64,000 bases of DNA from Penelope pileata (lineage: Eukaryota > Chordata > Aves > Galliformes > Cracidae): NCBI GenBank assembly GCA_013396635.1, contig WBMW01001268.1, forward strand, positions 1,135,039-1,199,038, in the 5' to 3' direction. Below the pieces are notes generated by a model. The model was not told the origin of the DNA, did not search any database, and saw only the letters and a list, made by a program, of their open reading frames with translations. The translations under genes and the position numbers were made by a program. Within the stretch, counting starts at the first letter, position 1. Each line of letters starts with the position of its first letter. Below are positions 34,901 to 49,900 of the stretch, piece by piece.

Positions 34901-37900
34901 TTCCTCATCTGTACAAGGTTTAGTCTAAGAGTCTGGTTCTTCAGGTGTTGAAATGCTCTAAAGCTTTTTCTTTAAGTGAGCTCTTTGTCTTGATAATCTG
35001 ACCTCTTTTAATAGTGTATGAAAAGTGATTCAGAGTCGTGGTATGTTCTTTGATGTCTTGTTGATCTAGCTGTTGAGCTGTGTAATCATAATCCAATAAA
35101 GCTAGGAACCACTGAAATAGTCTGAGTAATTTTCAATGGAAAACAGTAGTTGTGGCTTTCAGAAGGCACAGGAATGATGTTACTGTTGTAGTCCAGAAAT
35201 CAGGTACTATGAATTTTGCTGCCTGAAGGCGATGTATGCTATATGAAAACAGCAGTCCTGAGAATTGGTCATTCTTTGCATTTGGTCCTGAAAATGTGTG
35301 ATTACAGCAGGCCGTAATTTTTATTATTTTTTGGTGAAGATAGTGTTATATAAAAAACTTGTTTGTCCTTGTCACAGTTGCATCTTCAGGGCAAATGCAA
35401 GGTCTGAATGCTAATCTGAGTTTCCCTTTCTCATGGTGCTGTGCAGCCTTCAACTCTGTCTGGAAAGAATTAAGGCTGGCTGTGCCATAACTGAATTCTC
35501 TGGTTGCTGTGGAGTATAGCATCATATATGGACTAATGTTAGATATTTGAGGGGCTTCTTGTGTTTTAGGATTTGAAATCAGTAGTTAGTTTTGTCTTTT
35601 TTTCCCCAACATGCAATTAAACTCTTTAATATGAATATATGTAGGTCATTCTGACAGTGATGCCTCATTTTCCATGGAAACTACAACAGATACAAAGAAC
35701 ACAGCGCTATCTGATAGAGTAAATTCTCAGCTACAAAAATGTTATTTTTCAGCAGTCACCACCGTTAGTGATGCATTTTTGTCAGTGATGAACAAGAGCC
35801 TGCATGCTGTGCTTGTAATGCATGGCCATCCGAAACATGGCTTATCTTTCATGTTGCTGTTGTCACTGCTGAAATGCACCACCACTGCCTCACTGTGCTC
35901 ACAACCAATGTTTGGTCTCCAGAAACGTTCAGCAAGCATTGATGAATGTCAGTGGGTGCCATTTTTTCCACATGGAGGAATTCAATTCCACACCTTTGCT
36001 CCATCTACACTTCCATGTCAGAGGCCATTTGGTCAGACTGCCCCTCTGCTGCCATCTGGCACATGGCAACAACATGGAAAGGAATGTTGGTGGGAAGGTT
36101 CAACTGCCATACCACCAACATCTGCCTCTGAGGTCATGGGCCAACAGAATAAAATAGCAGGCATTGCTTTTGGAGCAGCCCTTGTATACAAGTATTGTTA
36201 GGCCTGTTGTTAGTATTTGAGATTCTTTTTTTTTTTTTTTTTCTTTGATTAGGTTGAAGTTGTAGACATTGTTTGCGGTGATACTCATATGATAGCTGAA
36301 GTTAAAATGAGGGTAGTGTCTCGCTGGTTGAACACACAATGGATTTTGGTTGCAGGCTAGAAGAGACAGGGAAAAGTTTCTAACAAACAATAGGAGCATG
36401 AATTTGCTGCTTCCTCAAGGGAAGCAAAAGCTCTAAAAATACAACATTGACCTTGGCACTTTACATTCCCTTTCACTTGATGGGCCCGAGTCAAGGTTAT
36501 AGCTTAGTTGTTGGATTTGCGAGACTTGGTCTCCTCATACTTTATAGAGGAACGTGCTTTGTAGTTATGATAGAGTATTGGTCCCTCAGAGTGCTAGCCA
36601 GGAACAATCAAGGATATGGCATGAATCTGTGGTACTGGAATCCATGTATCTGAGGAAGGTGACATCAATGGCAACTAAAAATAAATCTGATATTCAGAAC
36701 CAAGGCGACACTTCAGATCACACAATTGCAATGAAGAAGCCCTTTTCCAGTTCAAATAACCCCTCATTTTTCAGAAGTTTGCAAAGGGAATTTAAGAACT
36801 TCTTTGTTATCTTCTCATCTTTCACCTACACACAGTCTGATTGCCGATGGCTACGAATAAAAATGTCTTAGATCCTTAAAATGGAGAACAACATTGTTTG
36901 CTACAGTTATTTTATTTTTATATATACTGTTATATGTGTATTATAGCTGTGTTTAGTAACTGTTACAGCACTGGTCTGCTGGAGAGATGGTGGGTCATAA
37001 AACTTCTGGAGTTGGTGCTATATCTTAGCAAAGGGCTGAGCAAGGCAGAATGTGTTTGTTACTCATTGTATGACACACAACGTCTCTTGTTCAGACTGAA
37101 TTCACACACTTGGCAGCCTTTATGCTGAAGTTCAGAGTGGTTTTGTATGGAATGGCTTGGTACAGTGAGAGCCAGCCCCTGCATAACTGCAGCGATGCAG
37201 TGAGGATGTTGATTAGAGGAGTCAGTAGAGAACGGACTGTACTGGGGGAGGGACACTTGTCTGCTTCTCACTGGGGTGGGTGTTGTGCATCCTCGTTGAA
37301 GGGTGATGTCTTCCCCACGTACTGCAGCTAACCAGTGTGCACGGATCTGATTGACCTCAGGCTGTTGTCTGCTGCCTTGTGGTAGCACAGCTGGCAGTGT
37401 CAGTCTGTATGCTGGCAGTGGCTAGCCCGGTGTAACAGAGGTGAATTTATCTCGCTATTCCTGAGTGCTCTTCACTTTGAAATGTTTCTGTTGTGAGCTT
37501 TACTAAGGATTAGCCACTGCTCCATCTAAATTGGATTGAAAACAGTTCAGGTGCAAGTATCGGAAGACCTAACAATGTTTGGCTTCACAGGAATAAACAT
37601 GCTTGACCCAGGTTCAGTGTGTTGTTATGGCCTTAATTGCTCTGGCACCTTCTGTTTCTTTTCCGGGTGGTGATTAATCCCAGCTGTGGCAGCTGTCTTC
37701 ACGGTGGCCTGTAACAGTTCCTGTTTCTGATAGAGTTTGATAATGCTTTAAAAGCAAACAAACAATAAACCTGTACGCTGCAGCAGCCTGTGATTGTTTG
37801 CAAAAAGGAAGGGGAAAGAGAAAACCTCTGTAGTGTGGCAAAGCCAGAAGATGCAAGTCCTATAGATGTCAGTACTTGCAATGTGCATACGTGAGGAGCT

Positions 37901-40900
37901 GCCCAGATCTCCACAGTGCTTGGAGAGCATGCTCAGACTTTGGGGCTTGGAAGGGGCTTAAGGCAGGCTGACAGGGGAAGCTCGAAGTGGGTTTGTGCTT
38001 CCTATGCTTGTCAGTTGTTGGATTCAGAAATTAAAGGAACTAAAAATCCCTTTGATATCAGCTTAAAAGAAACCCCAAAAAACTAAATGAACAAAAAGAT
38101 TTGTTTCTATGTCAGTAAGTTTCAGAAATGTCAGTAATTGCTCCAGCTGTGTATATATTGCACTCAAGCAAAAATTCCTACCATTTACACAAAACATTGA
38201 GGTTGATGGAGAGGATTGCAGAAGAATGTTATCATCCCTTGGCTAGTCCCAGCATGGGAGCTGTGGCCACAGCTGGTGTGTGTGGATGAGCAGTGCTGTA
38301 GGAAGAAATGCTGCGGTGTGGTCATGTCTGTGTTGCCTGTAGTTCCTGTAGATGTGGCCACTTAATACTTTGCAGATTGCTTCATCTTTCTGAAGAGGTT
38401 GGAAATCTTTGTTTAAGAAAATACATATATTTGAGAGCTCTAAAATGAGTTATGACTGTGTGGCTTGTGTAGCTTCAATGAGAAGCTCCTGTCCCTTAGA
38501 TTTTTATTGAAAGTCAGGGTGTGGAAGAGTAAAGATGAAGCCATTTACTGTTTTTTTTTTTTTTTTTTTAAGACTTTATATCACCTCAAATTCTACCTGC
38601 CCCACTTAAACTCACGTAGCTGGGCTCACATAATGGTGAGCAAGGATTCCTTATTTTCTAAAGCCTTTTTCTCAGGCCTGTGCTGTTTTGCTCTTACTTG
38701 GCTGCTCTGTGTCGGTATAAAACAAGTACAAGCAGCAGAAGTTTTTTTATCAGATAACGTAGGATTGTGTGGATAAACTAAAGGAGGTTATCTGCCTGTG
38801 AGTTGGCTGCTGCTGCGAGCTCTGGCACTGGGGCTGCAGTACTGCTGTGAGTGGAACTTCCACAGGGGAGAGACTTTTCTTTCCAGGCTGGGTCAGAAGC
38901 TGGTTTTCCCTGTGGTTCAGTTGGGGTCTTGTGCTACCAGCGTCTTCCAGATGGATAAAAGAACTCCTGCTTCTGTAGTTGAAGCACTGAGTCAGGTTGG
39001 GAGCTCTTGGCTGGACTGTGGACATGAATTCAAACTCAAGCTCCAGATTTGGGCACAAGTTATGAACTGGAAACTGTATTTGAGCTATAAATAAAGTTCT
39101 GGAAGTAGAATGTCCTTTTCTGTGCATTGAAATCTTTCTCTGCTAGGCATGCTAATTCTAGTGGCTTAGGAATCCACTCTTTGGCAAAGTAAACACCAAA
39201 ATGCTAGGAATACCCATAAATGCACATTTTCTGAAGTACAAAAATGTTCCTCTCTCAGAAGGGGAGAATTCATACACAGTGCCCTGCTGAATTAGGCAAT
39301 AGAACTAAACTTTTTCACTAATCCTGCCCATTTGGTGCATTAAAGTACAATATGCCTGGGTGACTGCTTTCCTTTGATTCCTGTTCCCTAGAAATCTTAA
39401 TTTAGCAACTTGGCAGTGGTGGGAGGAGCCCTTCGTCATCTAGAGCTTTAAATTCCGAGATTATTAACCCAGAATGTCAAGAGCAGGACATCAAAAGCTT
39501 CTGCAGATAAGCTCTTTCTAATTCAAATACTTTGTTGATCTCATACACCCTCATGTGTGTTCTCTCCCTTTGCTGTGCAGTTGTGTGGACTGTATGCATG
39601 TAGACTCCTCAGCTGTTCAGCTTTAGGAACAGTATTGTTGCACCAAAGGTAGCATGCAGGTTTTTGTGACCTGACTTTAGCAGTTGCATGTAGAAACAAC
39701 ATTAATCAGCTGCTGAGGCTCTGTCTTTCTTGCAAGCGCACAGTAAGTAAGCTAGCACGACAGACAGTATCTCAGCACTGACTTGTCACAGAGATGCTCG
39801 GTGTTTCAGTGACGCAGTGGGACGTTCTCAGGAGATGCTGCTCCATCACTGGTGTGACCTGGAGTGTGATGTTTTCAGTTCTATGCTTGTTTTTGCTCCT
39901 ATTTAATGTTGCTAGTTAGTTTGAACGTGCCACAGGCACAGACCAGCTTTCCATATGCGTTTATGCAGTACTTAGCTTGAAGAGGCCTTCTTGGTTCTGC
40001 AGTGACCAAAGTATTTTTGGTTAGGTGTTCTGATCAGCAGTACTGTGCTCACAGAACATGAAGGCTGCATACAAGGCAGACACTGAAGACTGTTGCAGCA
40101 GTGGGTGCCATGAGTTGCTGGCCATGGAGCAGGCGTTCTGGGAGGTGCTGAGCTGGTGGCTTGGCCTCTCTGCTTTGGTCTCTCACCTGGGAACAGTGGT
40201 ACCACACCACCCTTCTACAAGGGGAACATAAGAACAATCGGATGATTTCCTTTTATGTAGGCCTTCTTCTCAAGGGTTTCAGTGAGAAGGACTGGAACAG
40301 GTGACTCATCACTACCGGCCAGACCATCTGATGGTTTTTTTTTTTTTGGTTTCTTTTTTAAGTGAGAATTGTCTTGCTTGGTTTCAGAAGAACTGGGGAA
40401 AAGAACTGTTTCTTCCCCAGGTTCAAAGTGAGCTTCTGCAGAGGTCAGTTGGGAAGGTTCGGGGTATGGTGGGAGCTGCCAGTTCAGGTGGACATTGGAC
40501 ACTGGTGGAGATGACTGGCTGCAGTTCTGCGATGCGTTTTGGCTGATATGTTGAATTGTTTGGAAGTTTATTGGAGGACTGAGCTTAGAGAGACACTTTT
40601 TCCCCCTTGAGGCTCTGTGCGTTTTAGTACTGAATGAAACAGTGACCTCAAACAGATGGAAGAGAATAGATTGGCTTTTTAACTACTTTATTGCCTGTAA
40701 TTTCCTGGAAGTAGAATTTGGGAGAGGGCAGAATAGGCTGGTATCTATCTGTGTGGCTTGTCTTTGTCTTCCTTAATAAGCTAGAGGGGTGTGAGTTCAT
40801 GGTGCAGACAAATGAAACTAAGCCCAGAAAAGAATAGTGTGTGCTAAAATAAAAATACATCCATGCAGTGGTCAGAGCAGCGGGGCAACGTTCATGTGTA

Positions 40901-43900
40901 GATTTCCAAGTGTTGCTGTTAACCAAAGGCTGTGTGTCAAAGATATGCATTTAAAGCATGTGTTAGTGGAGGTTGGCTGGGGAAGGGAAGGTGTGAACTA
41001 CTGGCACAAGCTGCCTCTTGTCCTGCTTTTGTTTGTGCACCTTTGCAGGGTCACCTTAACCCCGTTCCTGCCAGCTGTGGGGCTGACTGTTGCAGAGACT
41101 TAAGCGCAGGGGCAGAATCCAACAGCAGCCTTCTGTAACAATTTCAGTGTGGAGTAGCCATTTGGTCCCATCCAGTGCTACTTACTAAGCCTTTGCCTGA
41201 ATTCCAAGCAGATGGAATCCCATTTTGTGTCAGCTAAGGAGACAACTGAGCTCTTGTAGAGGCCACTGTTTTCAGATGTGTTAGAAAATGGGCTGTGTGC
41301 CACTTGGAGCTGGTAGCAGATTTGAGATTTACTTTTGTTAGAAGATGATAAATGAAAATTAAAAATAACTGTGCTTTTGTTTCTATAATGGATTGTCATT
41401 TAGTCCTTTTTTTAATTAATAAATATATAAAAAGAGACTACTATATAAATTCCACAGAAATGTGAAGTAAGATTGCAAAGCAAATCCCCGAAGTGCATGG
41501 CAGTTTCTTAAACAAAGGATTTCTGCTTTTTACTGGCAGATTGCAAATGAAGGTGATTTTTCTTACTTCATTTGCATCTTGTGTCTCTGAAAACATTCTG
41601 TAATTCAGGGTGGCTTTCCTTGAGATTATCACATGCCAAGTTGTGGCACACTGGATTGAGTCCACAGTCTTGCTCTTACACAACTGAGTCTGGGTTAAGG
41701 TTTGGTGTCACGGTTTGTCCCCGCTGGTTCCAGAGATGTCCCTGACCCTGCTCAGCAGAGATCTTTGCAGTGCATCGTGTCCAGCAGGCCTGGGCTTTCT
41801 GTTCTGGTAGCTTTTGTTATTAAGGTTTGTAACAAACTTGCCTTCCGATGCCCTGCTTTTGGTAATGATGTTTGGTTATTTTAGACTTGCAAACAATGCT
41901 TCCGCAGTGTTTTAATCTGGACAGAGGCACGGCGTGTCTTTTGAAGCAGCGGCTGTCAGCCACTTTGAAGGAGTGATCACCAGTTTTCAGGAGTGAACGG
42001 GAGACTTCAAAGCATCATATCAAGTGTCAAATTGTATTTACTTTGCAATCCATGTTTTGTTTTCCTCATAAAGGTCTGCTGGAGCTTTACCCTGACCCCT
42101 TGTACTTTTTGCAAACGTAGGTCTGTAGGGCAAGGGAAAGGGCCGGGAATGGCTGGGTCTGCCCTGCAGAGCTCACGCCTGGTCCCAGGCAGGAGCAGAA
42201 CTGGGTGCAGAAGGCAGGTTGGCCTGCTTGCTACCTAGCTGAAGGCCAGCCACAGCAAAGGGTCTATTTCATACTTTACACAGGGTATAGACTTCATGGC
42301 AGCGTAAATTATGGAAGACACCTGCTCATGAACACACTGAAATTGAAGTACTGTCACTTGCCGATGCACGCATGCATCTTCTATTCGCAAGTTATTCTGC
42401 TTTCTTTTTTAAAATTCTTCCTTTTGAAACTTCTCTAAGAAGAAGAGCAGATCTTGTGTGTGCTGTATTTATTTTTTTTACTGCTCTTTAGGTGGGCTGT
42501 GTGAATGTAAGCTGTGTGAGAGCTAGTGCCTCTCCTATTTCACATGATGATTAAGAGATAGAACTGGAGGAGAGTTAAGCTTTTAAATTCTGCTGGGTTC
42601 TCAGATGGCCGGTAAGAGCGCCTAAATAAAAATCTGCTTAGCTGACTGAAATGGTCCCTGTGGAGCTGTCACTGTCTGCTTTCTTTCATAATTAGCATTA
42701 TTAAAAGTCTCTAGATATGTCATTCTGAGCTTAAAAAATTAAATGGTTAGAGCTTATTAGGTGACCAACATAAGGGACAGGCGTGTGCTCCTTTGGGGGA
42801 CAGTGGGAAAGGCTTGTGCTCTCTACAAGGGAAAATCTTGTATTCATTAAATACTCCAAGATACTAATATAGAATTTTGTTAGAACTATGATTTTCTTCC
42901 CCTGGAAAAATATTATCTTTAATTACTTGACGTCAAAGAACTAACTGTAAGGTCTAACTTGTTTCCTGTAAGGTTTAGAAACAAGAGAAGAAAAGTAAGT
43001 TCTCAGTGGCACCTTAGAGGTTTTTGGGTTTTAATTATCTTTTTTTAAATGGTGAGCCTGTACGTTGTGCATCCACGGGAAAGGTATCTGTAAAGGAGTC
43101 CAATGTCAATTTCCTGTGCAGAAGGACCTGTTTGTTTTGGTGTGCAGTGTGTTAGAAAAGGGAAGCATCCTAGTGAGGTTAATGTCTGGTTTATTCTGGA
43201 GCAGCTGTTACAGGAAAGCTGAGTGGTGGGAGTCCTAGGGGAGGATAAGCATTTGCCAATTTGCTGGTATAAACCAGAAAGGGGTGATTTTTCTTTATAA
43301 ATTTTAATGCCAAATGCAGAGATGCTGTGTATGTTAAAAGGATAATTTCTCCAGACACAGATCAGTCAGGATCTGTCTGTACCTGTAGTTATCTTTAAAA
43401 ATAAAGCACATTTTGCTTTTTTCTTTAGGAAAAAAAGAAAGACTTCTGATTTGTCTAGTTACCTTGCATCTCAAGACTTGAGATACATTTCAGAGTAGAA
43501 CTCAGTGTAACTGCAAGGAGTTGCCTTTCAATGTAACACATGTCCTTATTTCACTTCTTGGATTCTCATCTTCCAAAAAGGGAGGAAAGCAAACGTAAAC
43601 AATCACCGTTGTGGGTTTTATTATTTGAAAAAGCTGTGTGTCAGTATTGCTTTTTGTCTTTGCTTTCAAGATTTGTGGCAAATGCTTATCTGAACACTGC
43701 ATGGATTGCTCTTTATAGTTGTAGATGGGGAAGGTAGGAGCTGGCAGTGGAGGACCACAAAAGCTGCCATTATTAGAAGCCTTGCTTACACTTCAGTGCT
43801 CTGGCGCTTAGCTCTGGCTCCTCTGTTCCAGTCATGCAGAAGAAATACAACCAGAGTGCATTTTAATTCTCAAGCTTGGGTGAGCTGCTCTGCATTTCTT

Positions 43901-46900
43901 CCAGTATGCGTTTGCTTTGTAGCCTGAGCCAAGATCTTGATTTGGGAAGGTGATTTTGATCTCCCTTTTTCACTTACTCCTTTCTCTTTATAAATTAGCG
44001 GGTCTAAATGCTGTGCAATTCAAGGATTCAAGTTTCAAATACTTTGTTATTGCTTGAAGACTTGTCTCTCTAAGATGCAGCAGCACTGTAGGCTCATTTT
44101 GTAAACCCTCTCAGTTCACTTGCAATCGCACTTTTTTTCATGGTGCAGGGCCCGGCTGTGAGCAGCACTGACCGTGCAATTTGAGATGCTGAGCACCCAG
44201 CACAGCAGGGTCTGTGAGCGGTTTTGCTTTGATACCCTTGGGTGTTGTGAAACCAGAGCTGGCTTGACAGTTCATGGTTTGTTTTGGCTCTTCTCCTTGA
44301 CAGCATATCACAGTCTTTACCAATGTCAAGGGCTTTATCATGTTTTATCAGTACTTGGAGACTTTGCAGTGTTTATAGCAACCATTTGAACGCCTGCAGA
44401 AGGTCCCGTCCTGGCTTCCTGGCAGTTAGTTGGAGGCTTCTGCCCAGCCTGCTGGTAAGAGATGCGCTGTCTGAGAGTTGAGCTGGCATGGCCCAGTGAA
44501 AAGCAGGTGCTTTGTGACAGCTGAGCTCTGTGCTTTCAGCACACGGGCTCTGTGGTCAGGCGTGCACTCTGCCACCCATGTATAAGGGGCAGAAGCTGGT
44601 ATGATTTGCTTGTAAACAACTAGAAATACATTTGTAACCAGTGGCTTCATCTGTTTTGAGACACAAAGGAGTAAACTTTAGTATCAAATTCATTCAAATA
44701 AAACCAGCTTGATTTTATTGATAATCAATCAGCAGCCTGCACTCAGGCTGCTTAATCTCGATTCCTTAAAGGCTTCTGTAATCTAGGAAAGTTAATAGGG
44801 AGAATATGCTGCCAGGTCTGGTTCTCTCCATCTGTTGGATATGCTGCCATTGTGGTGGGTGTCCAGCATTTCCAAATCAGGGTATGTGACATAAGGCAGC
44901 ATAGCTCCGGCCTCAGGAGCGGTGACCTCCTCACTGGAGGGAGGCAGTGTGCTCGGTATGAAACACCTTCCTGCATGAAGATGTACGCCAACATACCAGG
45001 GGGGATGTTTTCTGTCTGTGCTGGTGTCCTGCTGTTTTTTAGTACAAAAGGAAGCTCCCCTTGAGTAGTCTTACACTTAATGGCTTGAATTTCTACAGTG
45101 AATAGGGACATACCAAGTGATAGAAGCTTCCTCCCTATGTAAGACTGTTTGGAACTGCAGTCATGGTCAGCTGCTTCAGCAAGGCTGTTCCTCCCCACAT
45201 ACACAGGTATAATGTTGTTGGACTCGATGATCTCTTGAGGTCCCTTCCAACCCCTGCAATTCCAGTACCTGAAGGGGGCCTACAGGAAAGCTGGGGAGGG
45301 GCTTTTTACAAGGATAGATAATGACAGAACAAGGGGTAATGGTTATAAACTGGAAGAGAGTAGATTTAGACTGGATATAAGGAAGAAATTCTTCACTGTG
45401 AGGGTGGTGAGACACTGGAACAGGTTGCCCAGAGAAGTCATTGATGCCCCCTCCCTGGAAGTATTCAAAGCCAGGCTGGATGGGGCTTTGGGCAGCCTGG
45501 TCTAGTGGGAGGTGTCCTTGCCCATGGCAGGGGGGTTGGAACAAGATGATCTCTAAGGTCCCTTCCAACCTGAACCATTCTATGATACTATGAATTCTGT
45601 GATAATATGATAATAAGCTTCACAGTTTATCTTAATGTGTACTGTGGGTATCTGGCATGCTAGTATAAGACATGCCATCTAATTACTCATATATGTGTAT
45701 ATATATGTATACATACAAAGAAGTGTTCAAAAGCCATGCTGAAATTACAGCGCTGTTCCTCTTGCTGGGTGCGCTGACGAGTGCTGAACGGGGATCCTCG
45801 GCTCCTCCTGCTTGCCTTAAGCTGGGAAAAGATGTGGAAGATTTGTGTGCTTTGGTACAAATAGGTGCAAATATTAAGGCCTCAGAGAAGTTGCATGTTC
45901 ATAAAGAGGTAGAATTTGGCTCTTAAGCAAAATCTGAACTAAACTTACAGTTGCGAGGACAGGGAGAGGGTGGAGGTTTTTGTGGCAGCTTGAGCCCTCC
46001 CAGTTTGTTTAACCATCATCCACTCTGATACAGAACCTCTTGAGTTCTGCCTTCTGGCACACGCTGCTGCTCTATCAGAGATATTATGTGTTTAGTGAGC
46101 TGGTTTCCTGGCACTTAGGAAGCCAGAGAAGTTTGTGGGTAACAGAACAACCAGGGTGACTAATGTAGTAGAGGCCTAAAATCATCTCCGCAGAGCTGAG
46201 CATTTCTGTTTATTTTTAATATATAATCTAAACAATTATTAAACAGAAAAACACCATATTTTGAAGAAATATTACTGTCCTCCTAAAGGATGAACTAGGA
46301 GAGGAAAGAGTTTAACTACTACCTCTCACCTTTTTAATGAGAAGTCATTAATTTTCCTTTGAGCATCAGAGCAAGTCTGTTCTAGTTCTCATCCCAAGAC
46401 ATATGCTGTATGCCCTCAAGGGGGAAAGCAGTTAAGAATTACAAGGAGTATTATGCGTAGTAGAAATAAGCAACCTGCTGAAGTAATAACCTGCTGTGTG
46501 CCCTGAAGTCTCTGTATGAATCAGGGCTTTAAAGTGATGACTGAAATATGAGGGATATGTCATCTCTGAGATTAACGAGACAGCTGCACTTGGGAGTTGA
46601 GGAATACATCTATTTTCATGATCTGTAACACCGACCTTCGTGCAGGAAGATTCGGACTGGAGTAACCACTTAAACTGCTGTCTCAGTCCTTGAGATATGG
46701 CTCTTGAGACAGAACAGGGCACAGTTTACCTGAGCATACGTTATTATGCTGTAGCTCTGATAACAAAGTCTGATTTCCTGACTATTAACTGCCTGAGATG
46801 TTTCTGAGATTTGTTGTGGCACAGTCCATTAACCAGTCTTGCTTTTTAAATATCCAAGTGACTGTTTTCAATAACTTTTTCTCTAGCATCTTCTGGGTTG

Positions 46901-49900
46901 GATGGGTAGCTCTGGTGACATGGCTCCTGGGATGTTTTAGCACCCTGTGGTGCTGGAGCATCTCTTGCTATAGAGTAGCATCTAATTCTTGGCTACTGGG
47001 TTTCCTGTGGACTAGTTCAGGAACAGCTTGGGAACACAGTGATTCGCTTTGAAGAACTGCTGTGAATCCACGTTGTGTGCCTGTCTGGACCCTGGGATTC
47101 AGACACTGTCTTACATTAACCACTGGACTGCTGCCTTCAGTTAATTGTGTACATATGAAGAATAGTGCATTTGATGAAGCAGATGCATACACACATCAAA
47201 GTATGTTTTAACGTTTAGTTACAAATGTACCTAGTGAAAAACATTAATGTTAATTAACAAATCTGTAAGTATTAAGAGTTCGGAATTGCAAGTGTGTTTG
47301 ACTGCTAAATGTATTTCTTAAAAATAAAACCATGAAATGTCTGAAGAGAAACTAAAGAGCTTACGCATTTAGTTCTGTGTAACTGAGACATCTTTAATCT
47401 ATAATAAGGAGTGGTGTGTTTCAAAGCAGTGGAAACCCCTTTGCATTGTGTGCATTCATAAAGAGGCGCTCATTAAAAATGCATTTTTAGTCACCACCTG
47501 TTACTTGCTTAATATGACTTGTGCTTTACTGTGCTGCTGTATTTTTGTCACTCTTTTCCAAAGTGCATTATTCATTACTTTGAACCATACAGGCAGAAAT
47601 ATATTCTGAACATATGATTTCTATACTGACCATTCCTTGGGGAAAGACTAACGTCCATGTTTATGACACACAAGCAAAGCCTTTCATGTCATCTTTTGTG
47701 AAGATCTCATACCTTCTGCACACCAAAGATGCAATTAGGAGACTTACATCTGTGATGCTACAAGCAGAAAGCACGGGAACTGCACTTGTGTGTGTAGCGA
47801 AGGCCTCCTGAAGCCATTACTAAAGACCTATCTGGAAGACAGTGGAGAATTTTCTGCAGGTTCTTTGTCCCCCACAAATCCTGCTTTCACCCATACCTCC
47901 GTCTAGGTGCAGGCATGTGTTGAAGTGAGTGTGGAGTAAGGTGTGTGCTGACCTGGCTACTGCCAAGTGCAGTGGCCCTTGCTTGCTTTTCCTTTGTTGA
48001 GAAGGAAATCTGGAATATCACTGAAGTTTGTGAAGAGTTTGGCTTCCTCAGCCACTAGGGTTACAACAAAACCAACACCCTCAGCTTCCTTGCAAAGTGG
48101 AGCATTAGCTTTAGTTGTCCCTAGGGAACAGTTGATATCTCCAGTCCTGGTCTGTGGTCATGGAGTGTTAGCTACTATGTGGGTCTGCTCTTTCCCTGTA
48201 AAACCAGAGGACTGGAACAAAAAAATGCCTTTTGAGTTTCTCTCACTTGCTTTCCCTAGCTGCTCCAGATTTTCTCTGGGATGGAGATAAAGCTGTGAAT
48301 AAAGAGCCGATGAAACATTGTACACGCTGAGTGAATGTATATATTGTACTACAAGATACTTTCTCTCTAATGAACAAGGGAATAAATAGATGGCAAAGTG
48401 TCCTTTTCTTTCAGCTTGGTGTGAAATTTTACATAACTTGACCAGTGGGCAGGTTTCATTCCCATTCCTGTTCACGTTTCCAAAACCTGCCATACAACCT
48501 GATGGCAGCAGCAGTCTGCTCACAGGAGGCCTAGAGCTTGAAACAGCAGGAGTTCTGCAGCTCGGAGCTGAAATGTGTTGGCAGCACTGTTTGAAGAAGT
48601 TTGTTTAGTTCCTGCCTGCATTGTGCAGAGCTGGCTTCAAAAGAGCTGTTGCCTCTACCTCGTGAGAATGGCTTTCAGTCAGAATTCACAAGGAATCATG
48701 TATCTACTGATCTGAGGTGCAGCAAATGCTCTCTTTATTTTTAGTTCCAGTTGTGCCAGTTTCTGTATTGCTGTTTAGAAGTTGACAATAGTGGCTGTTG
48801 ATTAATCCAGGGGGGATTTTATATTTTTATTACTATGCATTAATTTTCAATAGTAAATTCTGGAGACCCAGCAGATCTTCCACATACATACTGTCTCAGT
48901 AGAAAGTGCTCAGCTTGGAGGTCAGAAGCTCAAATGTCAGTGCCTGATTTTAGGACCCCGTACTTACCATACTTCTTGCTGCCGTGGAGATGCTGAACAT
49001 CTCCTGCTTGTGCTGAGATCTAGAGGAATGGTGAATTCAGCTCGTGCTACTGAGGTGCCAGAGCATCTATGCTTGCATTCAGGTACTGTATTGTAACTAC
49101 TGGATTTCCTTTGATTGTTTTCTTCAGTTGGTAGGCGTCTGCTTTTTCCCCTTAAAATTAGTGCCAGCTGCATGTTTTCTGTGCACTGGGAAGTCAAGCT
49201 ATTAGTTCAGATGCCCATCTCCAAAGTATTATTTCTTACTTCAGGTTTGAAGAGCACGAATTGTTTTACTGTGGCATTTCATCTGGTGAGTGGCTGCACT
49301 AATTCCCATAGAGCTCCAGTTTCTGAGCAGCCATTCATCATTCAACCAATTCACGATGCTCTCAGCAAAAAACAGGTTTGTCCAAGTAACTCAATGCTTC
49401 TGCCAAAGTATGTTTAAACAGTGATGCAGAACAATTTTAATAAGTTATGTGAAAAGCTGTTTGTAAACCAGAAAAAAAAATCGTAACTCTACCACTTAAC
49501 ATGGTCACCATTTTGGAGTTTGAAAAGGACTTAGCGTTGCTCATTTCCCTGTTGTACAGCTGGATCCCTTTGCCAAGGTTTTATGCTTCACTGAGGTGAA
49601 GGGTGTAAACCTTCCCTCTGCTGATAAAATTCTGCTCGTGCTACCTCTGATCTTTAGTGTCCCTTAAAATGTCATCTGAGGCTGTCTCTAGGAATGAGAA
49701 TTTCCGTGGAAGCTCATCAAAGAGCTTCAGCATACTGCCAGGTTCATATCTCCTGCAATGTAAACTTGACTGTAATCTGTACCTTAATTTTCCTGTAAGT
49801 CTTAGAGTACAGCAGATAGCAGTGTGCTCAAAGGTAGGAGGTGCTCCTGCGTTCTGCAGCCCGGGCTTGAATCACTCTCCCCTGAAGCACTCTTTCAGGA

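Noticed and set aside
35674..36201. 175-codon open frame
   Set aside because: It lies wholly within the mariner-like element and is not a transposase; the equivalent frame in copy 1 is broken.
44752..45204. 150-codon - strand frame
   Set aside because: Composition looks random, nothing is recognisable and there is no supporting signal in the intron.
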